A stretch of 19,428 bases of DNA, from the NCBI GenBank assembly GCA_046498185.1, contig JAWOBE010000110.1, positions 1-19,428 on the forward strand, written 5' to 3'. This DNA is from CAYXDR01 sp046498185. GTDB taxonomy: Bacteria; Desulfobacterota; DSM-4660; Desulfatiglandales; Desulfatiglandaceae. This document shows, piece by piece, positions 7,446-14,682 of this stretch; positions within the stretch are counted from its first letter, which is position 1; each line of letters opens with the position of its first letter. Position numbers and translations under genes: made by a program. The notes under the pieces were generated by a model. It was given only the letters and a program-made list of their open reading frames with translations. It made no database searches and was not told the DNA's origin.

Positions 7446-7888
7446 TTCCACTAATAATTTCTACCTATCCCCATTAAAATAATATAAATCGACCCACCGA
7501 TTTCGATTTCCAATTGGTCGAACGCACGGGTGAATCTTTTTTCTGCCGGAAGTGCACAGATTTTCAGTGCCATGCACCTGTTATTTTGCATGAATGATGC
7601 TTCTGTTTTTATTGTTTTTTTAGTATCTTCGATTTCCAAATCCTGAAAAACACCCTATCTCTTTGATATCAGTAGTTTAAATAGCCTAATAATCTGGATT
7701 ACTATTTTGCAGTATTTTTTGGCCCGAAATTTGTAATGATTGGCGGCAAGTCCGTTTAATGAATATTACAATTAAAGGCGGCACTTTATAGGGCTTTGAG
7801 AAGTAATATGTATAACAGTTTAGTAGACAAAGAATACAGATTTTAAAACTACTGGGGACCTTGGTGGTTAGGAATTGGGGGGAATTCT
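7446..7888. other. AT-rich intergenic region upstream of the biosynthetic operon
   Basis: No convincing gene is seen in this 443-bp stretch, which is far more AT-rich than the flanking sequence. It holds a 12-bp direct repeat TTCGATTTCCAA (7502-7513 and 7628-7639), the direct repeat GGCGGCA (7742-7748 and 7777-7783), and the inverted repeat TTGTAAT / ATTACAA (7731-7737 and 7765-7771). A weak hairpin followed by T-runs (about 7588-7622) might end the upstream operon. A TATAAC at 7811-7816 is a possible -10 for the biosynthetic operon, but no good -35 accompanies it. The 7731-7783 repeats, 105-160 bases before the first ATG, are candidate operators. Confidence 0.5.
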
Positions 7889-8344
7889 ATGAGCGAACAG
7901 CACCGAGTGTGCGCAGGGGTGACCGATTTGAGGCAGAAGACGCCTTTTGTATATGTCGACACTGTTTGTCAGGACTCGGATTTCCTATCCCTGAAAGGAA
8001 CTGTAACATTTGACGCTTCCGGGACGCGGTTTTTTGATCCGGAAAGCATCCCGGGCATTTTTGCTCTTGAGGCGCTGGCACAGCTTTCTGGGATACTGCT
8101 GCACCGTGTGACCGGATCGTCGAGAGGCGGCCTTTTGGTGGGGCTGGATGAGGTCGAAATGGGCGAGCTACGCTCAGCGCCTGCCAAGGTCAACCTTTAT
8201 GTCCGCGTCCTAGGATTGAGCAGCCGGCTGTCGCGCCTCAAAGGAACTGCTCACATTGATGGGCGACTGTGTTGTCGCGCTCTTCTTGCAATCCACCATC
8301 AGTTTACAGCAGGATCGGCTGTACTTGGAGGGATGGAGCTATGA
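7889..8344 (+). CDS. Hotdog-fold FabZ/dehydratase-like protein lacking the catalytic His
   Basis: This 151-residue protein is the first gene of the operon. The central helix region PGIFALEALAQLSG (55-68) aligns with the FabZ motif PGVLLVEAMAQ and keeps the catalytic Glu (Glu61). The catalytic His, 14 residues upstream in FabZ (HFPG), is Arg47 here (RFFD), so it is unlikely to be a competent 3-hydroxyacyl-ACP dehydratase alone. It overlaps the intact FabZ-like gene by ATGA, suggesting equimolar production and a heteromeric complex, as known for paired dehydratases of aryl polyene systems. Another option is an acyl-binding or thioesterase-like role. The start is behind a G-rich sequence (GGGGGGAATTCT). 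Confidence 0.82.
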   Translation: MSEQHRVCAGVTDLRQKTPFVYVDTVCQDSDFLSLKGTVTFDASGTRFFDPESIPGIFALEALAQLSGILLHRVTGSSRGGLLVGLDEVEMGELRSAPAKVNLYVRVLGLSSRLSRLKGTAHIDGRLCCRALLAIHHQFTAGSAVLGGMEL

Positions 8345-8865
8345 TGGATTCTATGCTGCCAAATGAAACGATAGGCCGTGTTATCCTTGAAGCGCTTCGC
8401 CAGCGGCCTCCTTTCCTGTTTGTTGATGCCCTCGATCCTGCCCCGCCACCAGCCGCCGCGGTGGCCTACTTCACCTTCCCCGAGGAAGCTCCATATTTTG
8501 CAGGGCATTTTCCCGGGGACCCTGTGGTCCCAGGTGTGTTGCTCGTGGAGGCGATGGCGCAGGCGGCTAGATGCGCGCTGTACTTGTACCTGGGGATATC
8601 CGCACCTGGATACTTGGTGCGCGTCGATGGATGCCGGTTCCAGCGACTTGTGAGACCGGGAGAACGAGTGACCCTTCGTGCGACCCTTGGTGATACCGAG
8701 AGGTTGGCCGGGTGGACCGGTACAAAAATGCAGATGGTGGAAGCTCGGTGCGGAGTATTCCGATCCAGAAAGCGAGTGGCAAGAGCTAGAGTAACCCTTC
8801 ACGTCGAGGCCCTTCAGGTGCCTCGGACAGAAGCGTCCCATATTGTAAACAAAAAAGGGGGCTGA
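8341..8865 (+). CDS. FabZ-family 3-hydroxyacyl-ACP dehydratase
   Basis: This is a 174-residue hotdog-fold enzyme with the intact FabZ active site GHFPGDPVVPGVLLVEAMAQ: His56 and Glu70. It would remove water from 3-hydroxyacyl-ACP to give trans-2-enoyl-ACP. The ATG at 8341 overlaps the stop of the preceding gene (ATGA) and sits 7 bases after GGAGGG; in-frame starts further upstream lie inside the neighbouring gene and are not supported. It has a C-terminal extension of about 30 residues rich in basic and polar residues compared with housekeeping FabZ. It lies next to the ACP gene (2-base gap) and a His-less homologue, and its substrate is presumably the chain carried on that ACP. Confidence 0.9.
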   Translation: MMDSMLPNETIGRVILEALRQRPPFLFVDALDPAPPPAAAVAYFTFPEEAPYFAGHFPGDPVVPGVLLVEAMAQAARCALYLYLGISAPGYLVRVDGCRFQRLVRPGERVTLRATLGDTERLAGWTGTKMQMVEARCGVFRSRKRVARARVTLHVEALQVPRTEASHIVNKKGG

Positions 8866-8867
8866 CC

Positions 8868-9173
8868 ATGACTTCTTGGACAGAAGATGCCATTAGTGAA
8901 ACGATTCGCAAGACTATTCTTTTTGAGGGGTTGGAACTCGATGGTCTGGGAGTGAAATTAGAGGATTTGGAAAGGGAGACTATGCTGCTTTCTGAGGAGG
9001 GCTTGGCCCTGGACTCAGTTGATGCCCTGGAAATTATAGTCGAGGTGCAGAAGACTTTCGACTTGTCCATTCCCGACCTCAATCCTGACTTTTTTGAAAC
9101 CAATCTGCATACGGTGGGCACCTTGGTGGAATACGTGGCGGCCGCCCTCAACATTGCGAACGAAACCGCGTAG
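8868..9173 (+). CDS. Acyl carrier protein
   Basis: This is a 101-residue acidic protein with the phosphopantetheine attachment motif LALDSVDALEI; Ser50 is the expected modified residue. The helical, acidic composition and the downstream PDLNPDFFETNLHTVGTLVEYV segment fit the ACP fold, although the protein is about 20 residues longer than typical AcpP, with an N-terminal extension. As the only ACP visible, it is the likely carrier for the KS, KR and DH enzymes encoded around it. The Sfp-type transferase starting at 19306 is the likely activating enzyme. It starts 2 bases after the dehydratase stop, behind AAAAAAGGGGG. Confidence 0.93.
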   Translation: MTSWTEDAISETIRKTILFEGLELDGLGVKLEDLERETMLLSEEGLALDSVDALEIIVEVQKTFDLSIPDLNPDFFETNLHTVGTLVEYVAAALNIANETA

Positions 9174-9186
9174 CGAGGTCTCATAA

Positions 9187-10317
9187 ATGCTGGAAATGTC
9201 AACGACTGTAATACAAAAATTTGGGGAGACCGCTGGCGGAAGAACGGTACTCATCACTGGAACCGGTCACTATCTCCCAGGGGAGCCTGTGGAGACGGAG
9301 ATGCTTGCGGACCAGCTGCCGGAGATTCCGGTCAATACCGCGATGCGGTATTTCGGCGTCGAACATCGGCATTTGGTCATAGACCCGGGGACAGGCAAAC
9401 GCGGAACAGTCAAAGTAAATGGGGTTGACGTGCCCCTTGGCACAACTGAGATGGCGGCACAGGCATCACTGGAAGCCATGGCTTCGGCAGGCGTATCTGT
9501 GGAGGAAGTGGATTTGGTAATAACCAACAGCACTACCCCCGATGCGGCACTTCCTCCTATCACTTTATTGCTGCAAAGGCGTTTGGGTTTCGGTTGCGTT
9601 CAGATGATTGATCTCCGCGGGGGATGTGCCGCGGGCATACAGGGGCTTGCAATCGCTGCAATGATGGTGCGCAGCGGCCAGGCGAAAACAGTGCTCCTGG
9701 CCGGATCAGAATGCACATCTCCCTTCTACTTCCGAAAGCTGCTGATGGTGACGAAGCCTGCGTCGATGAACGATATCCTTAATGGGTTACTGTTTGCAGA
9801 TGGGGCAGGTGCCATTGTAGTACAGGACGCATCCGCAGCCCATGCAGAAGCCGAGTGCGCTCTGCGTGTGGGCTACAGCGGCACCCGTTCCTGCTTCCCT
9901 GAGGAGAAGGTCGGCTTTGAACTTCATCCAGAGCCCGGCGGCGGCGTGGAAACCTGTCATGACCACCGAGCCATACGCCGCATTCTCCCCCGAGTGGTGG
10001 CCCGAGCTTATGAAGAACTTGCCCATTTCGGCACCAGTTATTCAGACGGATATGACCTTGTTATTATTCCTCAGGTTAACCGATCGATGATCGAAATTGT
10101 GACCGGCAGGGCCGACATGATGGACGGGCGACTCTTCTATATAGGCCATGAGACTGGAAATGTACCCGCGGCCGGCATGATGATGGCATTGGACATGGCC
10201 CGCCGAAGGAAACGTCTTCCTCCACGCGGTAGTATCGGGGTGCTATCAGTAGAAACCACGTCGTGGATGTTTGCGGTGGCGGAGTTGAGCATCGGTGAGG
10301 ACAATCCGGTGGGATAA
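9187..10317 (+). CDS. KAS III/FabH-like thiolase-fold enzyme with altered catalytic triad
   Basis: The 376-residue thiolase-fold protein has the nucleophile Cys147 in DLRGGCAAGIQGL and the conserved Asn325 in GHETGNVPAAG. The FabH motif PHQAN aligns to IPQVN (294-298), so the catalytic His appears to be Pro295. Canonical FabH condenses acyl-CoA with malonyl-ACP and needs Cys-His-Asn. Loss of His argues against normal decarboxylative condensation and suggests acyl transfer, priming or another transformation. The start at 9187 has GAGG 8 bases upstream, with Met4 as the alternative. It follows the ACP gene by 13 bases. Such enzymes in type II PKS loci often set the starter unit or attach the chain to a head group. 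Confidence 0.88.
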   Translation: MLEMSTTVIQKFGETAGGRTVLITGTGHYLPGEPVETEMLADQLPEIPVNTAMRYFGVEHRHLVIDPGTGKRGTVKVNGVDVPLGTTEMAAQASLEAMASAGVSVEEVDLVITNSTTPDAALPPITLLLQRRLGFGCVQMIDLRGGCAAGIQGLAIAAMMVRSGQAKTVLLAGSECTSPFYFRKLLMVTKPASMNDILNGLLFADGAGAIVVQDASAAHAEAECALRVGYSGTRSCFPEEKVGFELHPEPGGGVETCHDHRAIRRILPRVVARAYEELAHFGTSYSDGYDLVIIPQVNRSMIEIVTGRADMMDGRLFYIGHETGNVPAAGMMMALDMARRRKRLPPRGSIGVLSVETTSWMFAVAELSIGEDNPVG

Positions 10318-10330
10318 TGAATGGGTACCC

Positions 10331-10336
10331 AGGAGG
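10331..10336 (+). promoter_or_regulatory. Shine-Dalgarno that fixes the start of the SDR-like gene
   Basis: A perfect AGGAGG lies 7 bases before ATG 10344. The earlier in-frame ATG at 10317, which overlaps the previous stop, has no comparable site and would add nine residues ahead of the first strand of the Rossmann-like fold. Confidence 0.7.
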
Positions 10337-10343
10337 CATTCGG

Positions 10344-11024
10344 ATGAACATTTTGAGCTGTGTGATCATTGACGGCGACGGCCCGGGGGAGACAGCCAGC
10401 TACATCTCCGCGGAGCTGGAGCGCCGCGGCCATAGGGTCGCGAGGCTTGGCAGTAATCTGGATACGGTGGATTTTATCGATATGTCATCCCGCATGCGCC
10501 CCCAAAGGGTAGTATTCGCGCCACCAACACAAAACGAGTGTGGTGCGTTGGACCTTGACCTTGCCGGATCAGTTCCGGCGCGACTGGCTTCAATGGTGGC
10601 GGATGGAGTAAAGCGATTTCTGAGGCTGACCCAGGCTGCGATTCGTACTTTGATGGGAAACGGCGGTGGACAAATTTGGGTTGTCGACTGGGATGATACA
10701 TTCGAATACCATCTTCCGCTGCCCTGCTCTCCTATGCAAGCCGAAGCACGTGCGGCAGCGGTTCGATCCGTGGCCAAGGAATGCGCCCGCCTGGGCATAA
10801 AGGTAAACAGCCTTTCGGTTCAGCCGGTGGCTGAGATGTTCCCGCCGGAACAGTTTCGTGACGCCCGTGAATACCTCAAGGCCTATGCTTTGCGTTATAA
10901 ACCTTTATCCTGTGCGGCCATGGCGGCCCAACTCTGCGATTTTATGGAACGGCCCGATCTGCCGATGGCGGGTGCATTGATTTCCTTGGGCATGGGTGTG
11001 TGTCAGGGGCATTTGGTTCAATAG
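10344..11024 (+). CDS. Degenerate short-chain dehydrogenase/reductase-like protein
   Basis: The 226-residue protein aligns with FabG over its second half: ARAAAVRSVAKECARLGIKV followed by NSL matches the SDR helix and strand that end in VN. The catalytic Tyr-X3-Lys position reads SPMQA (Ser129, Ala133), and the TGxxxGIG cofactor loop is replaced by DGDGPGETAS, so it probably neither binds NADPH in the usual way nor reduces. It lies directly upstream of an intact FabG-like gene (28-base gap). A structural partner for that reductase, or a recognition subunit, is the most natural reading. The call rests on motif alignment by eye; an unrelated Rossmann-like protein is possible. Confidence 0.72.
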   Translation: MNILSCVIIDGDGPGETASYISAELERRGHRVARLGSNLDTVDFIDMSSRMRPQRVVFAPPTQNECGALDLDLAGSVPARLASMVADGVKRFLRLTQAAIRTLMGNGGGQIWVVDWDDTFEYHLPLPCSPMQAEARAAAVRSVAKECARLGIKVNSLSVQPVAEMFPPEQFRDAREYLKAYALRYKPLSCAAMAAQLCDFMERPDLPMAGALISLGMGVCQGHLVQ

Positions 11025-11052
11025 GCACCGGGAGGGACATGGAGGAAGTACC

Positions 11053-11793
11053 ATGAAGCTGGAAGGGAAAGTGTGTCTAGTCACGGGCGGAACAAGGGGT
11101 ATCGGTCGGGCCATCACCGTGGAACTCATCAAGCAGGGTGCCCGGGTAGCGGTAAGCTACCGAAAAGATCAAGCCTCTGCCGGAGAGGCTCTGGAGAAGT
11201 TTTTTAAGCTGAGCGGCGAGGTGGTATCGATTCGCAGCAATCTGGCCGATCCGGTCGAGGCTGAGTCCCTGCTCGGCGGAGTGATCGAGCATTTCGGCAG
11301 ACTGGACGTCTTGATTAACAATGCAGGAATAACCGCTGACGGCGCTTTTGCGACCATGGCGGCCGATGAAATGGAACGTGTCATAAACATCAATCTGGCC
11401 GGCACGATACGGCTATGCATGCTGGCGGCGCCACATCTTAGAGCCGGCCAAGGCGCCATTCTCATGGTATCTTCGCTGGCTTCAGTGAACGGGAAGGAAG
11501 GGCAGGTAGCCTATGCCGCAAGCAAAGGGGGCCTCAATGCACTCACACGGCTTCTGGCACGTCGTCTCGGGGGCTGTGGTGTAAGGGTTAACGCAGTGGC
11601 GCCCGGCTTCATACGAACAGATATGGTGAAAGGCCTCCCTGAAAGCAATTATCGGCATATCCTCCGCGCCACCTCGCTCAAGCGCATGGGAGAACCCGAG
11701 GAAGTGGCCGGAGTTGCGGCATTTTTGGTCGGTCCGGCTTCTTCATATATAAACGGCATGATTTTGCGCATTGACGGAGGGTTCCACCGATGA
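11053..11793 (+). CDS. FabG-type 3-oxoacyl-ACP reductase
   Basis: This 246-residue classical SDR has the cofactor loop TGGTRGIG (11-18), NNAG (89-92), Asn114, the catalytic Ser (140/141 in VSSLAS), Tyr154 and Lys158 (YAASK), and the C-terminal INGMILRIDGGF typical of FabG. It reduces 3-oxoacyl-ACP to 3-hydroxyacyl-ACP with NADPH. GGAGG lies 7 bases before the ATG at 11053; an in-frame ATG at 10996 falls inside the previous gene and is rejected. Its stop overlaps the start of the KS fusion gene (ATGA), so reductase and ketosynthase synthesis are coupled. Confidence 0.94.
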   Translation: MKLEGKVCLVTGGTRGIGRAITVELIKQGARVAVSYRKDQASAGEALEKFFKLSGEVVSIRSNLADPVEAESLLGGVIEHFGRLDVLINNAGITADGAFATMAADEMERVININLAGTIRLCMLAAPHLRAGQGAILMVSSLASVNGKEGQVAYAASKGGLNALTRLLARRLGGCGVRVNAVAPGFIRTDMVKGLPESNYRHILRATSLKRMGEPEEVAGVAAFLVGPASSYINGMILRIDGGFHR

Positions 11794-14204
11794 AACCAAC
11801 AGTGATCGTCCCTGATCGATGCGCCGATTCGGTCCCGGCGCTGGCAAGCTGCCGGGCAGTCATTACCGGCTTTGGGATCAGCACCCCGCTTGCGCGGACG
11901 GTTGAAGGACTTCTGGAAGCTATCCTGGCGGGTCGGAGTTCCTTGGGGCCGATGACTCGATTCGAGTGCAGCAGGTTCACAAGTAGGATAGCATCTGCAT
12001 TTCCGCCTGAGAGTGATGTCACCTTTAATGATCCGGGCATCCGCCGTGACTGGATGGACCGATCCGCTTGGTATTTAATAGAGGCCATGCGCGAGGCGCT
12101 TGGCCGATCCGGCCTGGATACTTCTGATTGTGATCCTACACGGGTGGCGGTGGTGCTTGGATCGTCTCACGCCGGCATGGTGACCACCGAGGAGACATAC
12201 CGTGTCTATCTTGACGGGGCGCTGAAACACTTTCCCAGATTCAAGCTGACAGCCATTCCCGTGAGCCATCCGGCGGCGGTCGCAGCCAGGGCCTTGGGCG
12301 CTTTGGGGCCAAGGATCACTATCAGTTCGGCCTGTGCATCCTCTACCGCTGCAATCGGTTACGCCCTGGACCTCATTCGGGCGGGGCATGCGCACGTGGT
12401 GATAGTAGGCGGCACTGATACGGTCTCTCAAACTTTGATGGCCGGATTTAATGCCTTGCGCTCTCTGAGCGGGGAACCATGCGCGCCTTTCAGCACGCCT
12501 TCAGGCATTAATCTTGGCGAAGGGGCGGGGGTGCTGGTGGTCGAGCGCCTTGACCGCGCCTTGGATCGCGGTGCTGTCGGTGAGGCTGAAATTTTGGGCT
12601 ACGGGCTGTCGGGAGATGCACACCATGCCACCGCACCTGAGCAGACAGGTGACGGAGTCCGGCGGGTTCTGGAAGAGGCTTTACAGGATGCCGGTCTTCC
12701 ACCACAAAAAATCGATTATCTTTCCGCTCACGGTACCGGCACCGACGCAAACGATATCGCCGAGAGCCGAGGCACGGCGAAGGTTTTCGGCCGTTCAGTG
12801 CCGCTTTCTTCGTGCAAGTCATTCCTTGGCCACACGCTCGGGGCCAGCGGCGTCATCGAGACCATTGTAACGCTGCTCGCTGCCAGCCGCGGGATGTTGC
12901 CGCCGACAGCAAACTTTGTCGGCTTGCGGCAATGGTGTGAAGATCTGGACTACGTGCCGGGAATGCCCCGGGCCGGTCGTATACGTCGTCTGGTTTGCAA
13001 TAACTACGGATTCGGGGGCAATAATGCCTCCGTGGTGCTCGACCGAAGTTGCCCGACCGAGTCGCCATCCCCTGCCGTTGCACGCGCCATGACCAAGCCG
13101 GTGTTCATCGTCGGCATTGGATGCCATTGTGCCGCCGGCACAGGTATGGATGTGCTGAAGGCCTCGTTGCAGGCCGGAACGAATTTTCTAAAGCCGGCCC
13201 ATCCTGAAGCAGCACACGGTCCATGGACCGCTACCGCGGCCGTGCCCCGATTCACCGGCGTGCTAAGACCGTTCGGCCGCGTTTCGCCAATGATCAAATT
13301 CGCGATTCAGGCGGTCGACGACGCACTGAGGCAGGCGCCTCCGCTGGACGTGCCGGAGCAGACGGCGCTTATCATGGGTGTTTTAACCGGCGCTCAACAC
13401 AGCACAGAAAAATTTATGGAGACTTCCACAGGAAAAAGACCTGAGCTTGCCAGTGCACACCACTTCCCGATGACTACTATGAATGCCTGCGGTGGACAGG
13501 TGTCCATAGCATTTAACCTGAAGGGCTACAACGCTACCTTTTGCGGCAGCCCCTCGGCCCTGGCATACGCTAATTTACTTCTCGCCGACAGACGCCAAAG
13601 GCGTGCAGTGGTGTGCAGTTCCGATGAACTGAGCCCCTTGTTGGTGGATTTTTATCATGCCGCCGGATGCCTGCGCTCGGGCGGTGCGGCTCTGCCATTC
13701 GACGGAAAACCCGGCATCAGCCTGGCCGAGGGAGCAGTGGCTCTTGTGCTTGATTGCAAGAGGCCGATTGAATCAAGAGGAGTGAGGATTGCCGCTTCCG
13801 CAGAGGCTCAGGACGCAAAGTTGAATAGTGTGAGAAATGACGGCGCGGCATTGGCGCGGGCCGGAGTGGATGCCTTGGCCCGTGCAGGTATAGAGCCTAG
13901 CGATGTGCAGGTTATATTTGCATCCGGAATTGGTCCGGGCCGATACCCGGTGGCCGAGAGAGCGGCCCTGAAGTCGGTGTTTCAATCTTGCGGTATGCCG
14001 ACGGTGGTCAGTGGACTCGGCGCCACAGGCTATGGACCCTCCCACGCCCCGCTCCTCAATGTGGCAGTGGCAGCATGTGCTTTGGAAAAAGGGAACCTGC
14101 CCATGATTGATGGGGGATTTGAGGAATTGCGCTGTGCCTTGGTGGGCGGTTTCGACATACTGGGCGGGGCATACGCTTTCGTGCTGCTGGCTGGAGAGAC
14201 TTGA
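11790..14204 (+). CDS. Fused beta-ketoacyl synthase plus degenerate KS (chain-length-factor-like)
   Basis: This single 804-residue protein contains two KS-fold units. The first (about 20-420) is a complete FabF-type ketosynthase: Cys182 in ISSACASSTAA, His314 in SAHGTGT, Lys343 and His348 in CKSFLGHT. The second (about 436-804) has the same fold pattern (FPMTTMNACGGQVSIAFNLK and YAFVLL near the end) but a nucleophile loop about four residues shorter (FCGSPSALAYA), the first His replaced by Ile714 (ASGIGPG) and the Lys/His replaced by glycines (about 742 and 747). This is the KS-alpha/KS-beta arrangement of type II polyketide systems, in which the beta subunit gates chain length, but here covalently joined. 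Met434 (13089), at the junction, could be the relic start of a once separate gene. The start overlaps the FabG stop and has GGAGGG upstream. Confidence 0.92.
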   Translation: MKPTVIVPDRCADSVPALASCRAVITGFGISTPLARTVEGLLEAILAGRSSLGPMTRFECSRFTSRIASAFPPESDVTFNDPGIRRDWMDRSAWYLIEAMREALGRSGLDTSDCDPTRVAVVLGSSHAGMVTTEETYRVYLDGALKHFPRFKLTAIPVSHPAAVAARALGALGPRITISSACASSTAAIGYALDLIRAGHAHVVIVGGTDTVSQTLMAGFNALRSLSGEPCAPFSTPSGINLGEGAGVLVVERLDRALDRGAVGEAEILGYGLSGDAHHATAPEQTGDGVRRVLEEALQDAGLPPQKIDYLSAHGTGTDANDIAESRGTAKVFGRSVPLSSCKSFLGHTLGASGVIETIVTLLAASRGMLPPTANFVGLRQWCEDLDYVPGMPRAGRIRRLVCNNYGFGGNNASVVLDRSCPTESPSPAVARAMTKPVFIVGIGCHCAAGTGMDVLKASLQAGTNFLKPAHPEAAHGPWTATAAVPRFTGVLRPFGRVSPMIKFAIQAVDDALRQAPPLDVPEQTALIMGVLTGAQHSTEKFMETSTGKRPELASAHHFPMTTMNACGGQVSIAFNLKGYNATFCGSPSALAYANLLLADRRQRRAVVCSSDELSPLLVDFYHAAGCLRSGGAALPFDGKPGISLAEGAVALVLDCKRPIESRGVRIAASAEAQDAKLNSVRNDGAALARAGVDALARAGIEPSDVQVIFASGIGPGRYPVAERAALKSVFQSCGMPTVVSGLGATGYGPSHAPLLNVAVAACALEKGNLPMIDGGFEELRCALVGGFDILGGAYAFVLLAGET

Positions 14205-14206
14205 TA

Positions 14207-14668
14207 ATGTCGAAGCTTCTTTCGCGGGGGCGACACCCCTCCACTATTTTCAAACAACCGTTGCCAGAGCAGCGTTACCGGTTAATCTATGCCGATACGG
14301 ATGCTATGGGAATGGTTTACCATGCACGCTACCTGGAGATGGCGGAGCGCTCGCGAAATCACGCTTTGGAAGCTGCGGGCATCCAGATCAGCCACCTAAC
14401 CGAAGAGAATAATCTCACATTGGTCGTTTACAGGGCCGCCATGGAATTCATCGCACCTCTGGATTTGGATGACGAGGTGGTCTTGCGCACAGGAATCCTT
14501 CATCGGCGGAGCAGCCGAGTCTGCTGGAGGACGGAGGTGGTATCGGATGACGTTAGACACGCGTTGGTAGATGTGACAACGGTTTGTTTCGACCGGGAAG
14601 CACGGCGTCCGGTGGCGGCCCCGGACTTTCTTGAAAAGGCACTTAACAGGCTGCCGGTGTTTCGTTAA
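14207..14668 (+). CDS. YbgC-type 4HBT hotdog acyl thioesterase
   Basis: This is a 153-residue hotdog thioesterase with the family hallmark YADTDAMGMVYHARYLEMAE; Asp32 corresponds to the catalytic Asp of YbgC. Family members hydrolyse acyl-CoA or acyl-ACP thioesters. The ATG at 14207 is preferred: GGAGAG lies 8 bases upstream, and it follows the KS fusion stop by 2 bases. A TTG two codons earlier is a less likely start. In this operon it probably releases or edits chains on the ACP; thioesterases with the same signature accompany aryl polyene loci. An alternative is transfer of a head-group precursor. Confidence 0.9.
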   Translation: MSKLLSRGRHPSTIFKQPLPEQRYRLIYADTDAMGMVYHARYLEMAERSRNHALEAAGIQISHLTEENNLTLVVYRAAMEFIAPLDLDDEVVLRTGILHRRSSRVCWRTEVVSDDVRHALVDVTTVCFDREARRPVAAPDFLEKALNRLPVFR

Positions 14669-14682
14669 CGAGGTGGAATAAG

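Noticed and set aside
7588..7622. Intrinsic terminator after the 6744-7445 gene
   Set aside because: The stem is only 4 bp and lies about 140 bases past the stop; kept only as a possibility within the gap description.
7451..7639. Minus-strand 62-codon open frame in the AT-rich gap
   Set aside because: It starts with TTG, has no usable Shine-Dalgarno and matches no known family; possible but unsupported.
8269..8340. Upstream extension of the FabZ-like gene
   Set aside because: It would overlap the previous gene by 76 bases; ATG 8341 has GGAGGG at proper spacing and an ATGA overlap.
13773..14045. Minus-strand frame inside the KS fusion gene
   Set aside because: It is a reverse-strand shadow of the second KS domain with no start signal.
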